Shown piece by piece: positions 9,121-17,976 of a stretch of 64,000 nt of DNA. Source of the stretch: Enterobacterales bacterium (GTDB taxonomy: Bacteria; Pseudomonadota; Gammaproteobacteria; Enterobacterales; Enterobacteriaceae); the NCBI GenBank assembly GCA_015654925.1, contig JAATFX010000146.1, positions 1 to 64,000 of the forward strand. The letters run 5' to 3'. How positions within the stretch are numbered: the stretch's first letter is position 1; every line of letters begins with the position of its first letter. Position numbers and translations under genes: made by a program. Below the pieces are notes generated by a model. The model worked only from the letters and a program-made list of their open reading frames with translations, searched no databases and was not told the origin of the DNA.

Positions 9121-10103
9121 TGTTTAATGGAATTTTGATCGAAAAAAACGAGCAGGGCTATCGCGCCGGCTGCACCAGCCTGGACGAAGCCCAACTGCCC
9201 GCGGGCGATGTCCAGGTGAGGGTCGAGTACTCGACGCTCAACTATAAAGACGGGCTGGCCATTACCGGCAAAGGCCCGGTGGTCCGCGCCTTTCCCATGG
9301 TGCCGGGCATTGATCTGGCCGGTATCGTGGAGCATAGCACCCACCCGACGTTTAAGGCCGGCGATGCCGTGCTGCTCAACGGCTGGGGCGTGGGTGAAAA
9401 ACACTGGGGCGGACTGGCGCAAAAAGCGCGTCTGGACGGCAATTGGCTGATCCCGCAGCCCGCCGGTTTAACTTCCCGCCAGACCATGGCCGTCGGCACG
9501 GCCGGTTATACCGCCATGCTGGCCGTGATCGCGCTGGAGAGAAACGGCGTTACCCCCGCCAAAGGCCGAGTATTGGTCACCGGCGCTAACGGCGGCGTCG
9601 GCGGTTTTGCCATCGCCTTCCTGGCCCGCCTGGGTTATCAGGTGGTGGCGTCCACCGGCCGTCAGGAGGAAGCTGCGCATCTCAGGCGACTGGGCGCGGT
9701 GGATGTTATCGATCGGGCGCAGCTGTCCGCGCCGGGACGCCCGCTGGCAAAAGAGCAGTGGGCCGCGGCTATTGACAGTGTGGGCAGCCATACGCTGGCC
9801 AATATCTGCGCCGGCTTACAGTATCAGGGCACCGTTGCCGCCTGCGGGCTGGCGCAGGGCATGGAGTTGCCGGCCAGCGTGGCGCCGTTTATCTTGCGCG
9901 GCGTGACCCTGGCGGGCGTGGATAGCGTGATGCGGCCGCTAGCGGATCGTCTTGAGGCCTGGCAACGGATCGCCACGCTGGTGGACGGCGAGCTGTTGGC
10001 CAGCATTAGCCGGGAAATCGCCCTGGGCGAGACGATCGCCGCCGCCGCCGCGCTGCTGGAGGGCAAAATTCGCGGCCGGATCATTGTTGATGTGAATCGC
10101 TAA
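9120..10103 (+). CDS. acuI: Acrylyl-CoA reductase AcuI/YhdH (NADPH, quinone-oxidoreductase family)
   Basis: A zinc-independent medium-chain reductase (327 residues) that reduces toxic acryloyl-CoA to propionyl-CoA. Family marks are YSTLNYKDGLAITGKG near the N-terminus, MVPGIDLAGIV, and the Rossmann motif VTGANGGVGGFAIAFLARLG around residue 150. Two ATGs lie in tandem at 9117 and 9120. GAGGGG at 9109-9114 is 2 nt from the first and 5 nt from the second, so 9120 is chosen. It is coupled to the upstream repressor and probably induced by acrylate or related reactive carbonyl compounds. Confidence 0.9.
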   Translation: MFNGILIEKNEQGYRAGCTSLDEAQLPAGDVQVRVEYSTLNYKDGLAITGKGPVVRAFPMVPGIDLAGIVEHSTHPTFKAGDAVLLNGWGVGEKHWGGLAQKARLDGNWLIPQPAGLTSRQTMAVGTAGYTAMLAVIALERNGVTPAKGRVLVTGANGGVGGFAIAFLARLGYQVVASTGRQEEAAHLRRLGAVDVIDRAQLSAPGRPLAKEQWAAAIDSVGSHTLANICAGLQYQGTVAACGLAQGMELPASVAPFILRGVTLAGVDSVMRPLADRLEAWQRIATLVDGELLASISREIALGETIAAAAALLEGKIRGRIIVDVNR

Positions 10104-10553
10104 AGGCGGCAATTCAGCGAAGTGGTTAATAATGACAACGTCACTTTTAACCGTTCTATCTTGTCAGCAAAATACCTTATTAATCGCCACTGGTGACATT
10201 GTCGCCGGCGGCGACTCGTCTTTGGGCATCGTACATGCCCCCTATTATCCCCAGTTTCCTGCCATAGCGCCGACTCTCCGCCGCTGGTCGCTTATGGCGT
10301 CTATCGCCGCGGGGTAAGCCACTGTTAACACGCGCTAATCATTACTGCCGCTATCAAATCGGGAAGGACCGGCGTGGGGGTAATAAGGCCGCGATACCGC
10401 TTCGCTTGGCGCGGCGGGGTAGTAAATGAATATGTAAATTTACTTATCATTTATAGCGCGGCGCGGGGTTATGGACTATCCATAAAGTAAGTCCATCAAG
10501 TAAGAAAAATGTTAACGCGCCGACAAAGATAGCGTTCTAAACCGGAGGAAATA
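10104..10553. promoter_or_regulatory. Intergenic region upstream of fdhA with clustered palindromes
   Basis: A 450-nt stretch in which I see no credible gene. It contains the palindrome GTAAATTTAC at 10434-10443, the inverted repeat TATGGA-CTA-TCCATA at 10470-10484, and a second pairing of ATGGACT (10471-10477) with AGTCCAT (10490-10496). AAGTAAG occurs twice between 10485 and 10504. The cluster 60-120 nt before fdhA looks like a regulator-binding region. No known regulator could be assigned. Confidence 0.4.
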
Positions 10554-11687
10554 ATGAAAGCAGTCGTTTATAACGGTCCCCGCGATGTCGTGGTAAAAGA
10601 GATGCCGGACGCCAAGATTATCAAGCCCACCGATGTAGTGGTGCGCATTACCACCACCAACATTTGCGGCTCGGATTTACATATGTACGAAGGCCGCACC
10701 AGTTTCGAAACCGGGCGGATTTTCGGCCACGAAAACTTGGGGCAAGTGATCGAAATCGGCACCGCCGTGGAGCGCATCCAGGTTGGCGACTATGTTTGCC
10801 TGCCGTTTAATATCGGCTGCGGTTTTTGTGAAAACTGCGAGCGCGGCCTGACCGGTTTTTGCCTGACCGCTAACCCGGGCGCGGCGGGCGCCGCTTATGG
10901 TTTTGCCGAAATGGGGCCGTTTGAAGGCGGCCAGGCGGAACTACTGCGGGTGCCCTACGCTGATTTCAACTGCCTGGTGCTGCCTGAAGATGCCCGGGAA
11001 AAGGAGGACGACTATGTCATGCTGTCGGATATTTTCCCCACCGGCTGGCATGCCACCGAACTGGCGGGCCTGCGGCCGGGAGAAAGCGTGGCCATCTACG
11101 GCGCCGGTCCCGTCGGGCTGATGGCGGCGCATTCCGCCCTGATTAAAGGAGCTTCGCAGGTCTTTGTGGTGGATACCCATCCCAGCCGGCTGGCGCTGGC
11201 GGAGAAAATCGGGGCTACGGCCATTAACGGCGTGGGCGACGCGGCGGTAGAGCAAATCCTCAACCTGACCGATGGGCGCGGCACCGACTGCGGCTGTGAG
11301 TGCGTGGGTTACCAGTGTTGCGATAAACACGGCCATGAGGATAACGCCGACACCATGAATAGTCTGGTGGCCTCCACCAAAGCCACCGGCGGTATCGGCG
11401 TGGTGGGAGTGTTTGTACCGCAGGACCCCGGCGCCAAGTCGGATTTGGCCAAAGAAGGCAAAATGCCGTTCGATTTCGGCAGCTTCTGGTTCAAGGGCCA
11501 GCAGATCCGCACCGGCCAAGCCAACGTCAAAGCCTATAACCGGCAGTTGGCCCGTTTGATCCACCAGGGCCGGGCCAACCCCGCGCAAATTATTTCCCAC
11601 CGCCTGCATCTGGCCGAGGCCCCGGATGCCTATAAGCATTTTGACGATCGCGACGAGGGCTGGACCAAGGTGATCCTGAAACCGTAA
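10554..11687 (+). CDS. fdhA: Glutathione-independent formaldehyde dehydrogenase (zinc MDR family)
   Basis: A 377-residue zinc-dependent dehydrogenase that oxidises formaldehyde to formate with bound NAD, without glutathione. The catalytic zinc region is TNICGSDLHMYEGR followed by GHENLGQV. The structural zinc cysteines are in GCGFCENCERGLTGFC. The nucleotide fold is GAGPVGLMAAHSA. The insertion KHGHEDNADTMNSLV is typical of the Pseudomonas-type FdhA group. The start has GGAGG at 7-nt spacing. It is transcribed alone and faces the two-component sensor gene. With acuI it suggests a detoxification block for reactive carbonyls. Confidence 0.87.
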   Translation: MKAVVYNGPRDVVVKEMPDAKIIKPTDVVVRITTTNICGSDLHMYEGRTSFETGRIFGHENLGQVIEIGTAVERIQVGDYVCLPFNIGCGFCENCERGLTGFCLTANPGAAGAAYGFAEMGPFEGGQAELLRVPYADFNCLVLPEDAREKEDDYVMLSDIFPTGWHATELAGLRPGESVAIYGAGPVGLMAAHSALIKGASQVFVVDTHPSRLALAEKIGATAINGVGDAAVEQILNLTDGRGTDCGCECVGYQCCDKHGHEDNADTMNSLVASTKATGGIGVVGVFVPQDPGAKSDLAKEGKMPFDFGSFWFKGQQIRTGQANVKAYNRQLARLIHQGRANPAQIISHRLHLAEAPDAYKHFDDRDEGWTKVILKP

Positions 11688-11720
11688 TGTTTGCAGCCTG
11701 TTTTTAACACATGGCTCCCG

Positions 11721-13136
11721 TCAGCTAACGCAAGCGGGGTCGGGAAAATACAGGCAAAAACACAGCGTGCCGTCCGGGTCGCACCGGGCGGATGCCGAGC
11801 CGTGATGCAGTTCCATAATGGCGCGCACAATCGACAGGCCAAGGCCTGTGGCATTATCGCTGCCGGTCCGCGCGTTATCCACCCGGTAGAAGCGGTCGAA
11901 CAGTTTATTCATATGTTCCGCCGCAATCGCCGGACCGCGGTTGGCGACCTCAATCACCCAGCCCGCGCCGTCCCGGCGTCCGGTCAGGGTGACTTTGCTG
12001 TTTTCGTCGGCATAGCGGATGGCGTTATCCACCAGATTGCTTAACGCCCGGCGCAGCAGCATGGCGTCCGCCCAGATCTCGCCTTCGCCGCGGCAGTACA
12101 ACGACAGGCCTCGCTCTTCGGCTAATCCTTCAAAATAGTCCGCGATCCGCTGTAGCTCGGCATGCAGCGCCAGCCCAGCCGGTTGAATGGCGGATTGCGC
12201 TTCGCCGGCCCTCGCCAGGAACAAGATGTTTTCCACCATGCGCGAGATCCGTTCCAGTTCCTCGCTATTGCCCACCAGCACGCTTTCATACTCTGGCGCC
12301 GATCGGCGCTGGTAAAGCGCCACCTGGCAGTGACCCATCAGCGCATTAATCGGCGTGCGGATTTCATGGGCCAAATCGGCGGAAAACTGGCTTAACCGCT
12401 GGTATCCCTCCGCCAGCCGGTCAAGCATTTGGTTAAAACTGCGAATCACCTGATACAATTCGGGCGGCGCGCCCTGTTCGGACAGCCGGGCGGCCAGGGT
12501 GGCGGGGTGGATGCCCTGGGCCTGTGATGCCATGCGCCGCAGCGGTTTAAGCCCCTGGCGCATTACCGCATAACCGAGCAGGGCAATCAGCACAAAGGCC
12601 CCAAGCGTCGCCTCGATAATCCGGTTGCGGTATTGCCCCAGCATGCGGGTTTCGTTCGCCATCACATGGCCGGCGGTAATTTGTACGGTTTGCCCGCCGT
12701 CGAGTTTCACCAAGGCGGTGACGAAACGGATCGGAATGCCGTCCGGGGTGCTGGCGTTATGCACCGCCGCCAGGCTCAGGGGCACCCCGGCGGCCACCGG
12801 CGCCACCGGCGGCAGGGGATAGTTGCGCGGGTTGACATTAATCAGCGGCGCCTGGCCGGGACGCTGGAAAACCAGGATATCCCGCTCGTTGCCCAGCATA
12901 TTTTCAAACAAATGCGGATTGTCGCTGAGCCGGGATAGCGGAAATTCATTGCCCAGCAGGTTACGGAAATATTCAACGCGCCCGGATGTCTGGAACCCGG
13001 CCTGGCGCTGCATGGAGCGGGAAATATCGCCATACAGATAAAACCCCACCGCGCTGATGACCAGGGCGGCCAGGACAGCGAACAGCAGCGCCGAGCGCAG
13101 CGTTAAAGATAGGGCGGGCAGGCGCGGTCGATTCAT
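11721..13136 (-). CDS. Heavy-metal/oxidative-stress type sensor histidine kinase (CusS/HprS-like)
   Basis: An inner-membrane sensor of 471 residues. There is an N-terminal transmembrane helix (LLFAVLAALVISAVGFYLYG) and a periplasmic domain of about 150 residues. A second transmembrane helix (LGAFVLIALLGYAVM), a HAMP domain, the phospho-acceptor box HEIRTPINALMGH, the N-box LSNLVDNAIRYA and the G-box GLGLSIVRAIMELHHG follow. The ATG at 13134-13136 overlaps the response-regulator stop in ATGA, so it is preferred over an ATG five codons upstream. No obvious His/Met metal-binding cluster appears in the periplasmic part, so a redox signal as for HprS is at least as likely as copper. Confidence 0.87.
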   Translation of the reverse strand: MNRPRLPALSLTLRSALLFAVLAALVISAVGFYLYGDISRSMQRQAGFQTSGRVEYFRNLLGNEFPLSRLSDNPHLFENMLGNERDILVFQRPGQAPLINVNPRNYPLPPVAPVAAGVPLSLAAVHNASTPDGIPIRFVTALVKLDGGQTVQITAGHVMANETRMLGQYRNRIIEATLGAFVLIALLGYAVMRQGLKPLRRMASQAQGIHPATLAARLSEQGAPPELYQVIRSFNQMLDRLAEGYQRLSQFSADLAHEIRTPINALMGHCQVALYQRRSAPEYESVLVGNSEELERISRMVENILFLARAGEAQSAIQPAGLALHAELQRIADYFEGLAEERGLSLYCRGEGEIWADAMLLRRALSNLVDNAIRYADENSKVTLTGRRDGAGWVIEVANRGPAIAAEHMNKLFDRFYRVDNARTGSDNATGLGLSIVRAIMELHHGSASARCDPDGTLCFCLYFPDPACVS

Positions 13137-13804
13137 GGACGGGGTTCGCAAACATAACCGATACCGCGCACGGTATGAATCAACTTCACTTCAAACGGCC
13201 GGTCGATTTTGGCGCGCAGGCGTTTAACCGCCACGTCCACCACGTTGGTATCGCTGTCGAAATTCATATCCCAGACCTGGGAGGCAATCAGGGTGCGGGA
13301 CAGCACTTCGCCTTGGCGCTGGACGAATAGCGCCAGCAGGGCAAACTCTTTATTGGTCAGGATAATCACCTGATCGAGGCGCGTGACCCTGCGGCGCAAT
13401 ACGTCGATATGCAGATCGGCCAGCCGGTAGTCATTCTCTTCGCGGGCCGCGCCGCGCCTCAGCAGGGTGCGGATACGCAACACCAGCTCGGTAAATGAAA
13501 AGGGTTTGATTAAATAATCATCCGCCCCCAGTTCGAGGCCGTGAATACGATCCTGCACGCCGTCGCGGGCGGTCAGAAACAGCACCGGCACATCGCTTTT
13601 CTTGCGGATAATTTCCATTAACTGCCAACCGTCCAGGCCGGGTAGCATCACATCCAGCACAATCAGATCATAGCTATGTTCCAGCGCCAGAAACAGCCCG
13701 TCTGTACCGCTGCGGGCCAGGTCCACCCGATAGCCCGCTTCCCCCAGCCCCTTGCGCAAATATTCACCGGTACTCAAATCGTCTTCTACTATCAATATAC
13801 GCAT
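13133..13804 (-). CDS. OmpR-family response regulator (CusR/HprR-like)
   Basis: A 223-residue regulator. The receiver domain has the acidic pair EDD at 7-9, the phospho-acceptor Asp in LIVLDVMLPG at about residue 51, and the conserved Thr and Lys in LFLTARD and LIKPFSF. The C-terminal winged helix ends in RLRAKIDRPFEVKLIHTVRGIGYVCE, the heavy-metal regulator signature. It is co-transcribed with the downstream sensor. It probably binds the CusR-type palindrome at 13926-13949, which would place both its own promoter and the divergent molybdoenzyme operon under its control. Confidence 0.9.
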   Translation of the reverse strand: MRILIVEDDLSTGEYLRKGLGEAGYRVDLARSGTDGLFLALEHSYDLIVLDVMLPGLDGWQLMEIIRKKSDVPVLFLTARDGVQDRIHGLELGADDYLIKPFSFTELVLRIRTLLRRGAAREENDYRLADLHIDVLRRRVTRLDQVIILTNKEFALLALFVQRQGEVLSRTLIASQVWDMNFDSDTNVVDVAVKRLRAKIDRPFEVKLIHTVRGIGYVCEPRP

Positions 13805-13925
13805 TTACGCCGGTCCTTATTTTCGGCATGGGATTGTCAGCATAGCGCAATAAAGCGCCGTTACCTCGCCGTTAACCCGGTGCGATGCGGGCCAGGATAC
13901 CAGTGTAGCAGGTCGCCACGGGGGT

Positions 13926-13949
13926 TTTGATGACAATATTGTCATCAAA
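13926..13949. promoter_or_regulatory. 24-bp perfect palindrome, CusR/CopR-type box
   Basis: The core ATGACAATATTGTCAT matches the known CusR/CopR box ATGACAA-N2-TTGTCAT exactly, and symmetry extends to TTTG and CAAA on each side, giving 24 bp. It lies about 120 nt from the response-regulator start and 130 nt from the divergent DUF5666 gene. A single central box between divergent promoters is typical for autoregulation plus control of the neighbouring operon. Confidence 0.8.
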
Positions 13950-14078
13950 TGGTCATCTGGCGGACCTGGTCGATTTGCCAAGCTAAGGGCGTTAAAGGCG
14001 CGTAATGTTAGAGAAAAGTGTCACGGTTGTTATACCCGGCGCATCGGCGACCGGACAGATCGATAACAGGAGAGGGAA

Positions 14079-14705
14079 ATGACCAAACAAAGAATAGTAA
14101 CCGGCCTATTGATGGGCGCGCTCACGCTCGGTAGTTTCGCGGCCAGGGCGGCGGACGCGCCGGCCAAACCGCCGGCGGCGGTGCGCGGTACCATAACCCA
14201 GGTGAACGGCGCGCAGTTGGAGCTGACCGATCGCAAAGGTGAAAAACGCGACTTCACGCTCGGCGACCACACTACCTTTACGGCGGTGGCGCAGGGCAAA
14301 ATCACCGATATAAAACCCGACAGTTTCATCGGCACCGCGGCGGCGCCGCAGCCGGACGGCACCCTGAAAGCGCTGGAAGTGCATGTGTTCGACCCGTCGC
14401 TGCGCGGCTCGGGCGAAGGATTCCGGCCATGGCAGGGCGCGGACGGCAAAGTGGGCACCATGACCAACGGCACCGTCGGTACCTTGGTTAACGCCAATGG
14501 CCGCACCATGACCGTGAAATACCAGAACGGGGAGAAAAAGGTCGTCGTGCCGGAAGATGTGCCTATTGTGACGTTGTCACCTGGCGATCGCTCTTTATTA
14601 AAAACGGGTGCGCATGTCATCGTTTTCCCGGCGCCGGGCGGTTCTGAGCCCGCGGTAGCAGGACGGGTCATCGCCGGCGTCAACGGCACGATACCCCCCA
14701 TGTAA
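14079..14705 (+). CDS. Exported DUF5666-type protein with two beta-domain repeats
   Basis: A 208-residue protein with a clear Sec signal peptide (GLLMGALTLGSFAARA, cleavage near residue 24). The mature part consists of two similar beta-rich halves. Each starts with a G-T-(I/V)-x-x-(V/L) block (VRGTITQVNGAQLELTDRKG and NGTVGTLVNANGRTMTVKYQNG), the pattern of DUF5666 proteins. It is probably periplasmic. It heads the operon with the cytochrome and molybdoenzyme and lies next to the CusR-type box. Function is unknown; it may be an accessory or substrate-delivery protein. Confidence 0.7.
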   Translation: MTKQRIVTGLLMGALTLGSFAARAADAPAKPPAAVRGTITQVNGAQLELTDRKGEKRDFTLGDHTTFTAVAQGKITDIKPDSFIGTAAAPQPDGTLKALEVHVFDPSLRGSGEGFRPWQGADGKVGTMTNGTVGTLVNANGRTMTVKYQNGEKKVVVPEDVPIVTLSPGDRSLLKTGAHVIVFPAPGGSEPAVAGRVIAGVNGTIPPM

Positions 14706-14821
14706 GCCCGACGGCATCGCAAGCGGCGGGCGGCTGATAGATATACCGGCCTCCGCCGCATTGGCCTCGCCAGACCCATGCGCGTACTCCCTCTGCGTAC
14801 CAATACCAATAAGGAGCGCCT

Positions 14822-15475
14822 GTGAAAAAATCTGTTGCCCGGGCACCTAAAATCAAGCTGCATCGGGCGCCGGTGCGTATCACCCACTGGTTGAATCTAC
14901 CCATCATGTGCGGGATGTTTATGAGTGGCTGGGGAATATACAACGCGTCGCCGCTGTTTGGTTTTACGTTCCCCGCCGCCTTGACGCTGGGGGGCTGGCT
15001 GGGCGGGTCCATCGCCTGGCATCTGGCGGTAATGTGGGCGCTGGCGGCCAACGCGCTGCTATATGTGGTCTGGGGCTTGTTGAGCGGCCATTTTCGCCGC
15101 GATTTCCTACCGGTCACGCCGCGCTCGGTGCTGACGGATGTCAAACTCGCGCTGACCCTGCGCCTCGAACACCAACTGGGACGCTACAACGCCGTGCAAA
15201 AAGCGTTTTATCTGTTTGCCTTGCTGTGCGGCCTGCTGCTGATCCTCTCCGGCCTGTCGATGTGGAAACCCGTGCAGTTACAGTATTTGGTGGCGCTGTT
15301 CGGCGGTTTTGACCGGGCGCGTTATGTCCATTTTTTCGCCATGAGCGGCATCGGTATATTTGTGGTGGTGCATGTGGCGATGGTGCTGATGGTTCCCTCG
15401 ACGTTTTTACCGATGATTACCGGCCATCTGTCTGCGCATGCACGCCGCGGACTGCGGGAAACGAATGATGATTAA
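14822..15475 (+). CDS. Cytochrome b561-like membrane subunit (heme b, quinone-linked)
   Basis: A 217-residue membrane protein with four hydrophobic spans. Histidines suited to bind two b-hemes lie in each: HRAPVRITHWLNL, IAWHLAVMW, YVHFFAMSG and VVVHVAMV. The family is the Ni/Fe-hydrogenase/thiosulfate-reductase type cytochrome b. The start is GTG at 14822 with AAGGAG at 14810-14815. It overlaps the next gene by 8 nt, so the two are almost certainly co-translated and form an electron-transfer pair. It probably passes quinol electrons to the molybdoenzyme in the periplasm. Confidence 0.85.
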   Translation: MKKSVARAPKIKLHRAPVRITHWLNLPIMCGMFMSGWGIYNASPLFGFTFPAALTLGGWLGGSIAWHLAVMWALAANALLYVVWGLLSGHFRRDFLPVTPRSVLTDVKLALTLRLEHQLGRYNAVQKAFYLFALLCGLLLILSGLSMWKPVQLQYLVALFGGFDRARYVHFFAMSGIGIFVVVHVAMVLMVPSTFLPMITGHLSAHARRGLRETNDD

Positions 15476-16259
15476 CAACGATAACGGCAAGCAATCCGGC
15501 CGGTCCGGGGCCAAAACCGCCGTTAAATTGGAACCCGCCCAGCAAAAGCAGTTGGTGCGCCTTCAGCGGCGCCTGTTGCTGCGTTCCGGCCTGACGCTCG
15601 GGGCGCTGACCCTGCTCAGCGGTTGCAATATGCAAGACGGCGATGAAGTGGATAAAGTCTTATGGGCCATGTCGCGCTGGAACGACCGGGTGCAGGGCTG
15701 GCTATTTAGCGGCCAGCGCCTGGCGCAGACGTACCGCCCCGATCAGATGACCAAACCGTTTCCGTTTAATGCGTTTTACCCGGAAGATAATGTGCCGGAA
15801 ATCGATCTCGCCACCTACCGGCTTGAAGTTTCGGGGCAGGTGGCCGATAAGCGTCCCTGGACGCTGGCGAGACTGCAGGCCTTGCCGCAGCAAAGTCAAA
15901 TCACCCGGCTGATTTGCATTGAAGGCTGGAGCGCCATCGGCCAGTGGAGCGGGGTGCCGCTGCGCACCTTTTTGCAGCACATAGGCGCGGATCTGCGCGC
16001 CGGATTTGTCGGTTTTCGCTGTGCCGATCGTTATTACTCCAGTATCGATATGGCCACCGCGCTGCATCCGCAAACTACCCTGGCGCTGGATTTCGCCGGC
16101 AAAACCCTGCCGGATTCCTATGGCTTCCCCCTGCGATTACGGGTGCCAACCAAGCTGGGGTTCAAAAACGCCAAGCATATCGTGTCCATTTCGGTGGGGA
16201 ATACCAATCCCGGCGGCTACTGGGAGGATCAGGGTTATAATTGGTTCAGCGGCATTTGA
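15468..16259 (+). CDS. Molybdopterin-dependent oxidoreductase of the sulfite-oxidase/YedY fold
   Basis: A 263-residue molybdoenzyme. The Mo-ligating Cys lies in LICIEGWSAIGQW, followed by GVPLRTFL and, near the C-terminus, GFPLRLRVPTKLGFKNAKHI, typical of the SUOX/MsrP fold. The N-terminus combines a twin-arginine motif (QRRLLLR) with a hydrophobic stretch ending in LLSGC, a lipobox, so it is probably a Tat-exported lipoprotein. Two ATGs occur (15465 and 15468); the second has better spacing to GCGGGA. It resembles MsrP paired with a b-type cytochrome but is not a close MsrP, so the substrate is open. Convergent with the diguanylate cyclase gene, 7 nt away. Confidence 0.85.
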   Translation: MINNDNGKQSGRSGAKTAVKLEPAQQKQLVRLQRRLLLRSGLTLGALTLLSGCNMQDGDEVDKVLWAMSRWNDRVQGWLFSGQRLAQTYRPDQMTKPFPFNAFYPEDNVPEIDLATYRLEVSGQVADKRPWTLARLQALPQQSQITRLICIEGWSAIGQWSGVPLRTFLQHIGADLRAGFVGFRCADRYYSSIDMATALHPQTTLALDFAGKTLPDSYGFPLRLRVPTKLGFKNAKHIVSISVGNTNPGGYWEDQGYNWFSGI

Positions 16260-16266
16260 CGCGCCG

Positions 16267-17841
16267 TTATCCGGCCACGCAAATCTGGTTACGCCCCTGG
16301 TGCTTGGCTTGATACAGCGCCGCATCCGCCTTGACGATAAGCTTGGACGGCGTGTCCCGATCGGCCCGCGGCACGCCGACAAATATGCCGATGCTCAGCG
16401 TCAAAATGTCGGTTGGGCTGCCCTGGTGGGGAACCCGCAGTTGCTCGACTTCCCGGACAATGCGCTGCGCCACCGCCAGGGTGCCGGCGAGATTGGTGTC
16501 GGGCAACAGCACGATAAACTCCTCGCCGCCGTAGCGCGCCACCAGATCCCGCGCGCGCAAGGGCAGCTCGCGCAGGGTTTTACCAATCAATTTTAAACAC
16601 TCGTCGCCGGCCACATGGCCGTAGAGATCGTTAAACTGCTTGAAATAATCCACATCCAGCAAAATCAGCCCCAGATCCTGATGCTGTTGCAGCGAACGAT
16701 TAAATTCATGGGCCAGGGTTAAATCGAAATGCCGCCGGTTATACAGCCCGGTAAGGCCGTCCGATCGCGCCAATTTCTCCAGCGAGCGGTTGAGTTTGCG
16801 CAGTTCCTGCTGGGTGCGGATCAACTCCAGTTCAATATGCATTCGCGCCCGCACCTGGCGTATCAGCAGCAAACCGGTCAGGGCAATCAGCGTCACGAAA
16901 ATCAGGGTGATAACCCCTTGGCTGATGGCGTCCCGCCGCCAGTCCAGCAATGAGCGATCCAGGGATAGGCCGGTAGTGATGATGACCGGAAAATCCTTGA
17001 GATGGGTAAAGCTATATACGTTCTGCCGCTGGTCGGCGGCCAGGGAACTGGTCACGATGCCAGCGTGGTTTTGCCTGATATTTTCTTTATACAGGTCGGA
17101 ACCGGCGATCGTGGTGCCGATGGCTTTTTCATTATAAGGTTGCCGGTAGAGTATGGTGCCGTTATTAAGCAGCATCATTAAAGTTGAATCGTCGTCGATC
17201 TCGAATTTGGTATAAAAATTACGGAAATGATTGATCATTACGCTTTCCAGCAGCACGCCGGCAAAACTGCCGTCGGGATGATTCAGGCGCCGGGAAATGG
17301 GCAATACCAAATCGTTGGAAATCCGGCTTCGGATGACTTTGCCGATATGCACCGTTAATTGCGGATGATCGCGGTGATACTGGAAATATTCCCGATCGGA
17401 ATAATCAGTGGACACCGGCAACCGGTTCGCCGCCGTCACGATCATCCGCCCCGTAGCGTCAAACAGCGATATGGCGTTAATCTGCGCCAGTGCCTGGGTC
17501 TTTTCCAGGAAAATACGCTGCAAGCGGGGCAATTGATCGTTACCCATTCCCGACTGGCTGATTTGCCCCGCCAGCTCTTGCAGGGTGGATTCGGCCTGCG
17601 CGAAAGTGTCGCTGGCGTGCTGGGATAAGGCCTGCGTCAGATTCTGGGTATTGGCCCGCGACCGCTCCAGGGCCAGATGGTAGGTGTGCCAGACATGCCA
17701 GCCGTTGACGGCGATCAGGGCGACAATCAGCAGCGCGGCGGCCGCGCCAAGCTCGGCGATCAGAGAAAAACGGTGGCCGCCATATACCGAGGCCGCCGGA
17801 TTATGCTGCTGGGTGGAACCGCTGGGGCGGGTTTTTCGCAT
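16267..17841 (-). CDS. Membrane diguanylate cyclase with Cache sensor domain
   Basis: A 524-residue enzyme making cyclic di-GMP. There is a transmembrane helix at about 27-50, an extracytoplasmic double-Cache-type domain of about 250 residues, a second helix (VITLIFVTLIALTGLLLI) and a GGDEF domain from about residue 355. The active-site motif is GGEEF and the inhibitory I-site RARD lies five residues before it, so it should be active and product-inhibited. The Cache part suggests a small-molecule ligand outside the cytoplasm. Transcribed alone, with a neighbouring MarT/FidL pair in the same direction. Confidence 0.92.
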   Translation of the reverse strand: MRKTRPSGSTQQHNPAASVYGGHRFSLIAELGAAAALLIVALIAVNGWHVWHTYHLALERSRANTQNLTQALSQHASDTFAQAESTLQELAGQISQSGMGNDQLPRLQRIFLEKTQALAQINAISLFDATGRMIVTAANRLPVSTDYSDREYFQYHRDHPQLTVHIGKVIRSRISNDLVLPISRRLNHPDGSFAGVLLESVMINHFRNFYTKFEIDDDSTLMMLLNNGTILYRQPYNEKAIGTTIAGSDLYKENIRQNHAGIVTSSLAADQRQNVYSFTHLKDFPVIITTGLSLDRSLLDWRRDAISQGVITLIFVTLIALTGLLLIRQVRARMHIELELIRTQQELRKLNRSLEKLARSDGLTGLYNRRHFDLTLAHEFNRSLQQHQDLGLILLDVDYFKQFNDLYGHVAGDECLKLIGKTLRELPLRARDLVARYGGEEFIVLLPDTNLAGTLAVAQRIVREVEQLRVPHQGSPTDILTLSIGIFVGVPRADRDTPSKLIVKADAALYQAKHQGRNQICVAG

Positions 17842-17976
17842 AAAGACTAGTGCATCTCTGGACCACGGAACAGGTTGACCCCGCGACGTCAGCGTCTCTC
17901 ATCAAGGCCATCGGATAAGCATCCGTAAAGTATTATCGATTCTTGCGGATAGTCAAAATTTGCCGGCGAATAGGCG

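Noticed and set aside
10132..10317. 61-codon open frame between acuI and fdhA
   Set aside because: No ribosome-binding site, no recognisable family, and composition like the surrounding non-coding DNA. It superficially begins like a leader peptide but has no run of regulatory codons or attenuator hairpin.
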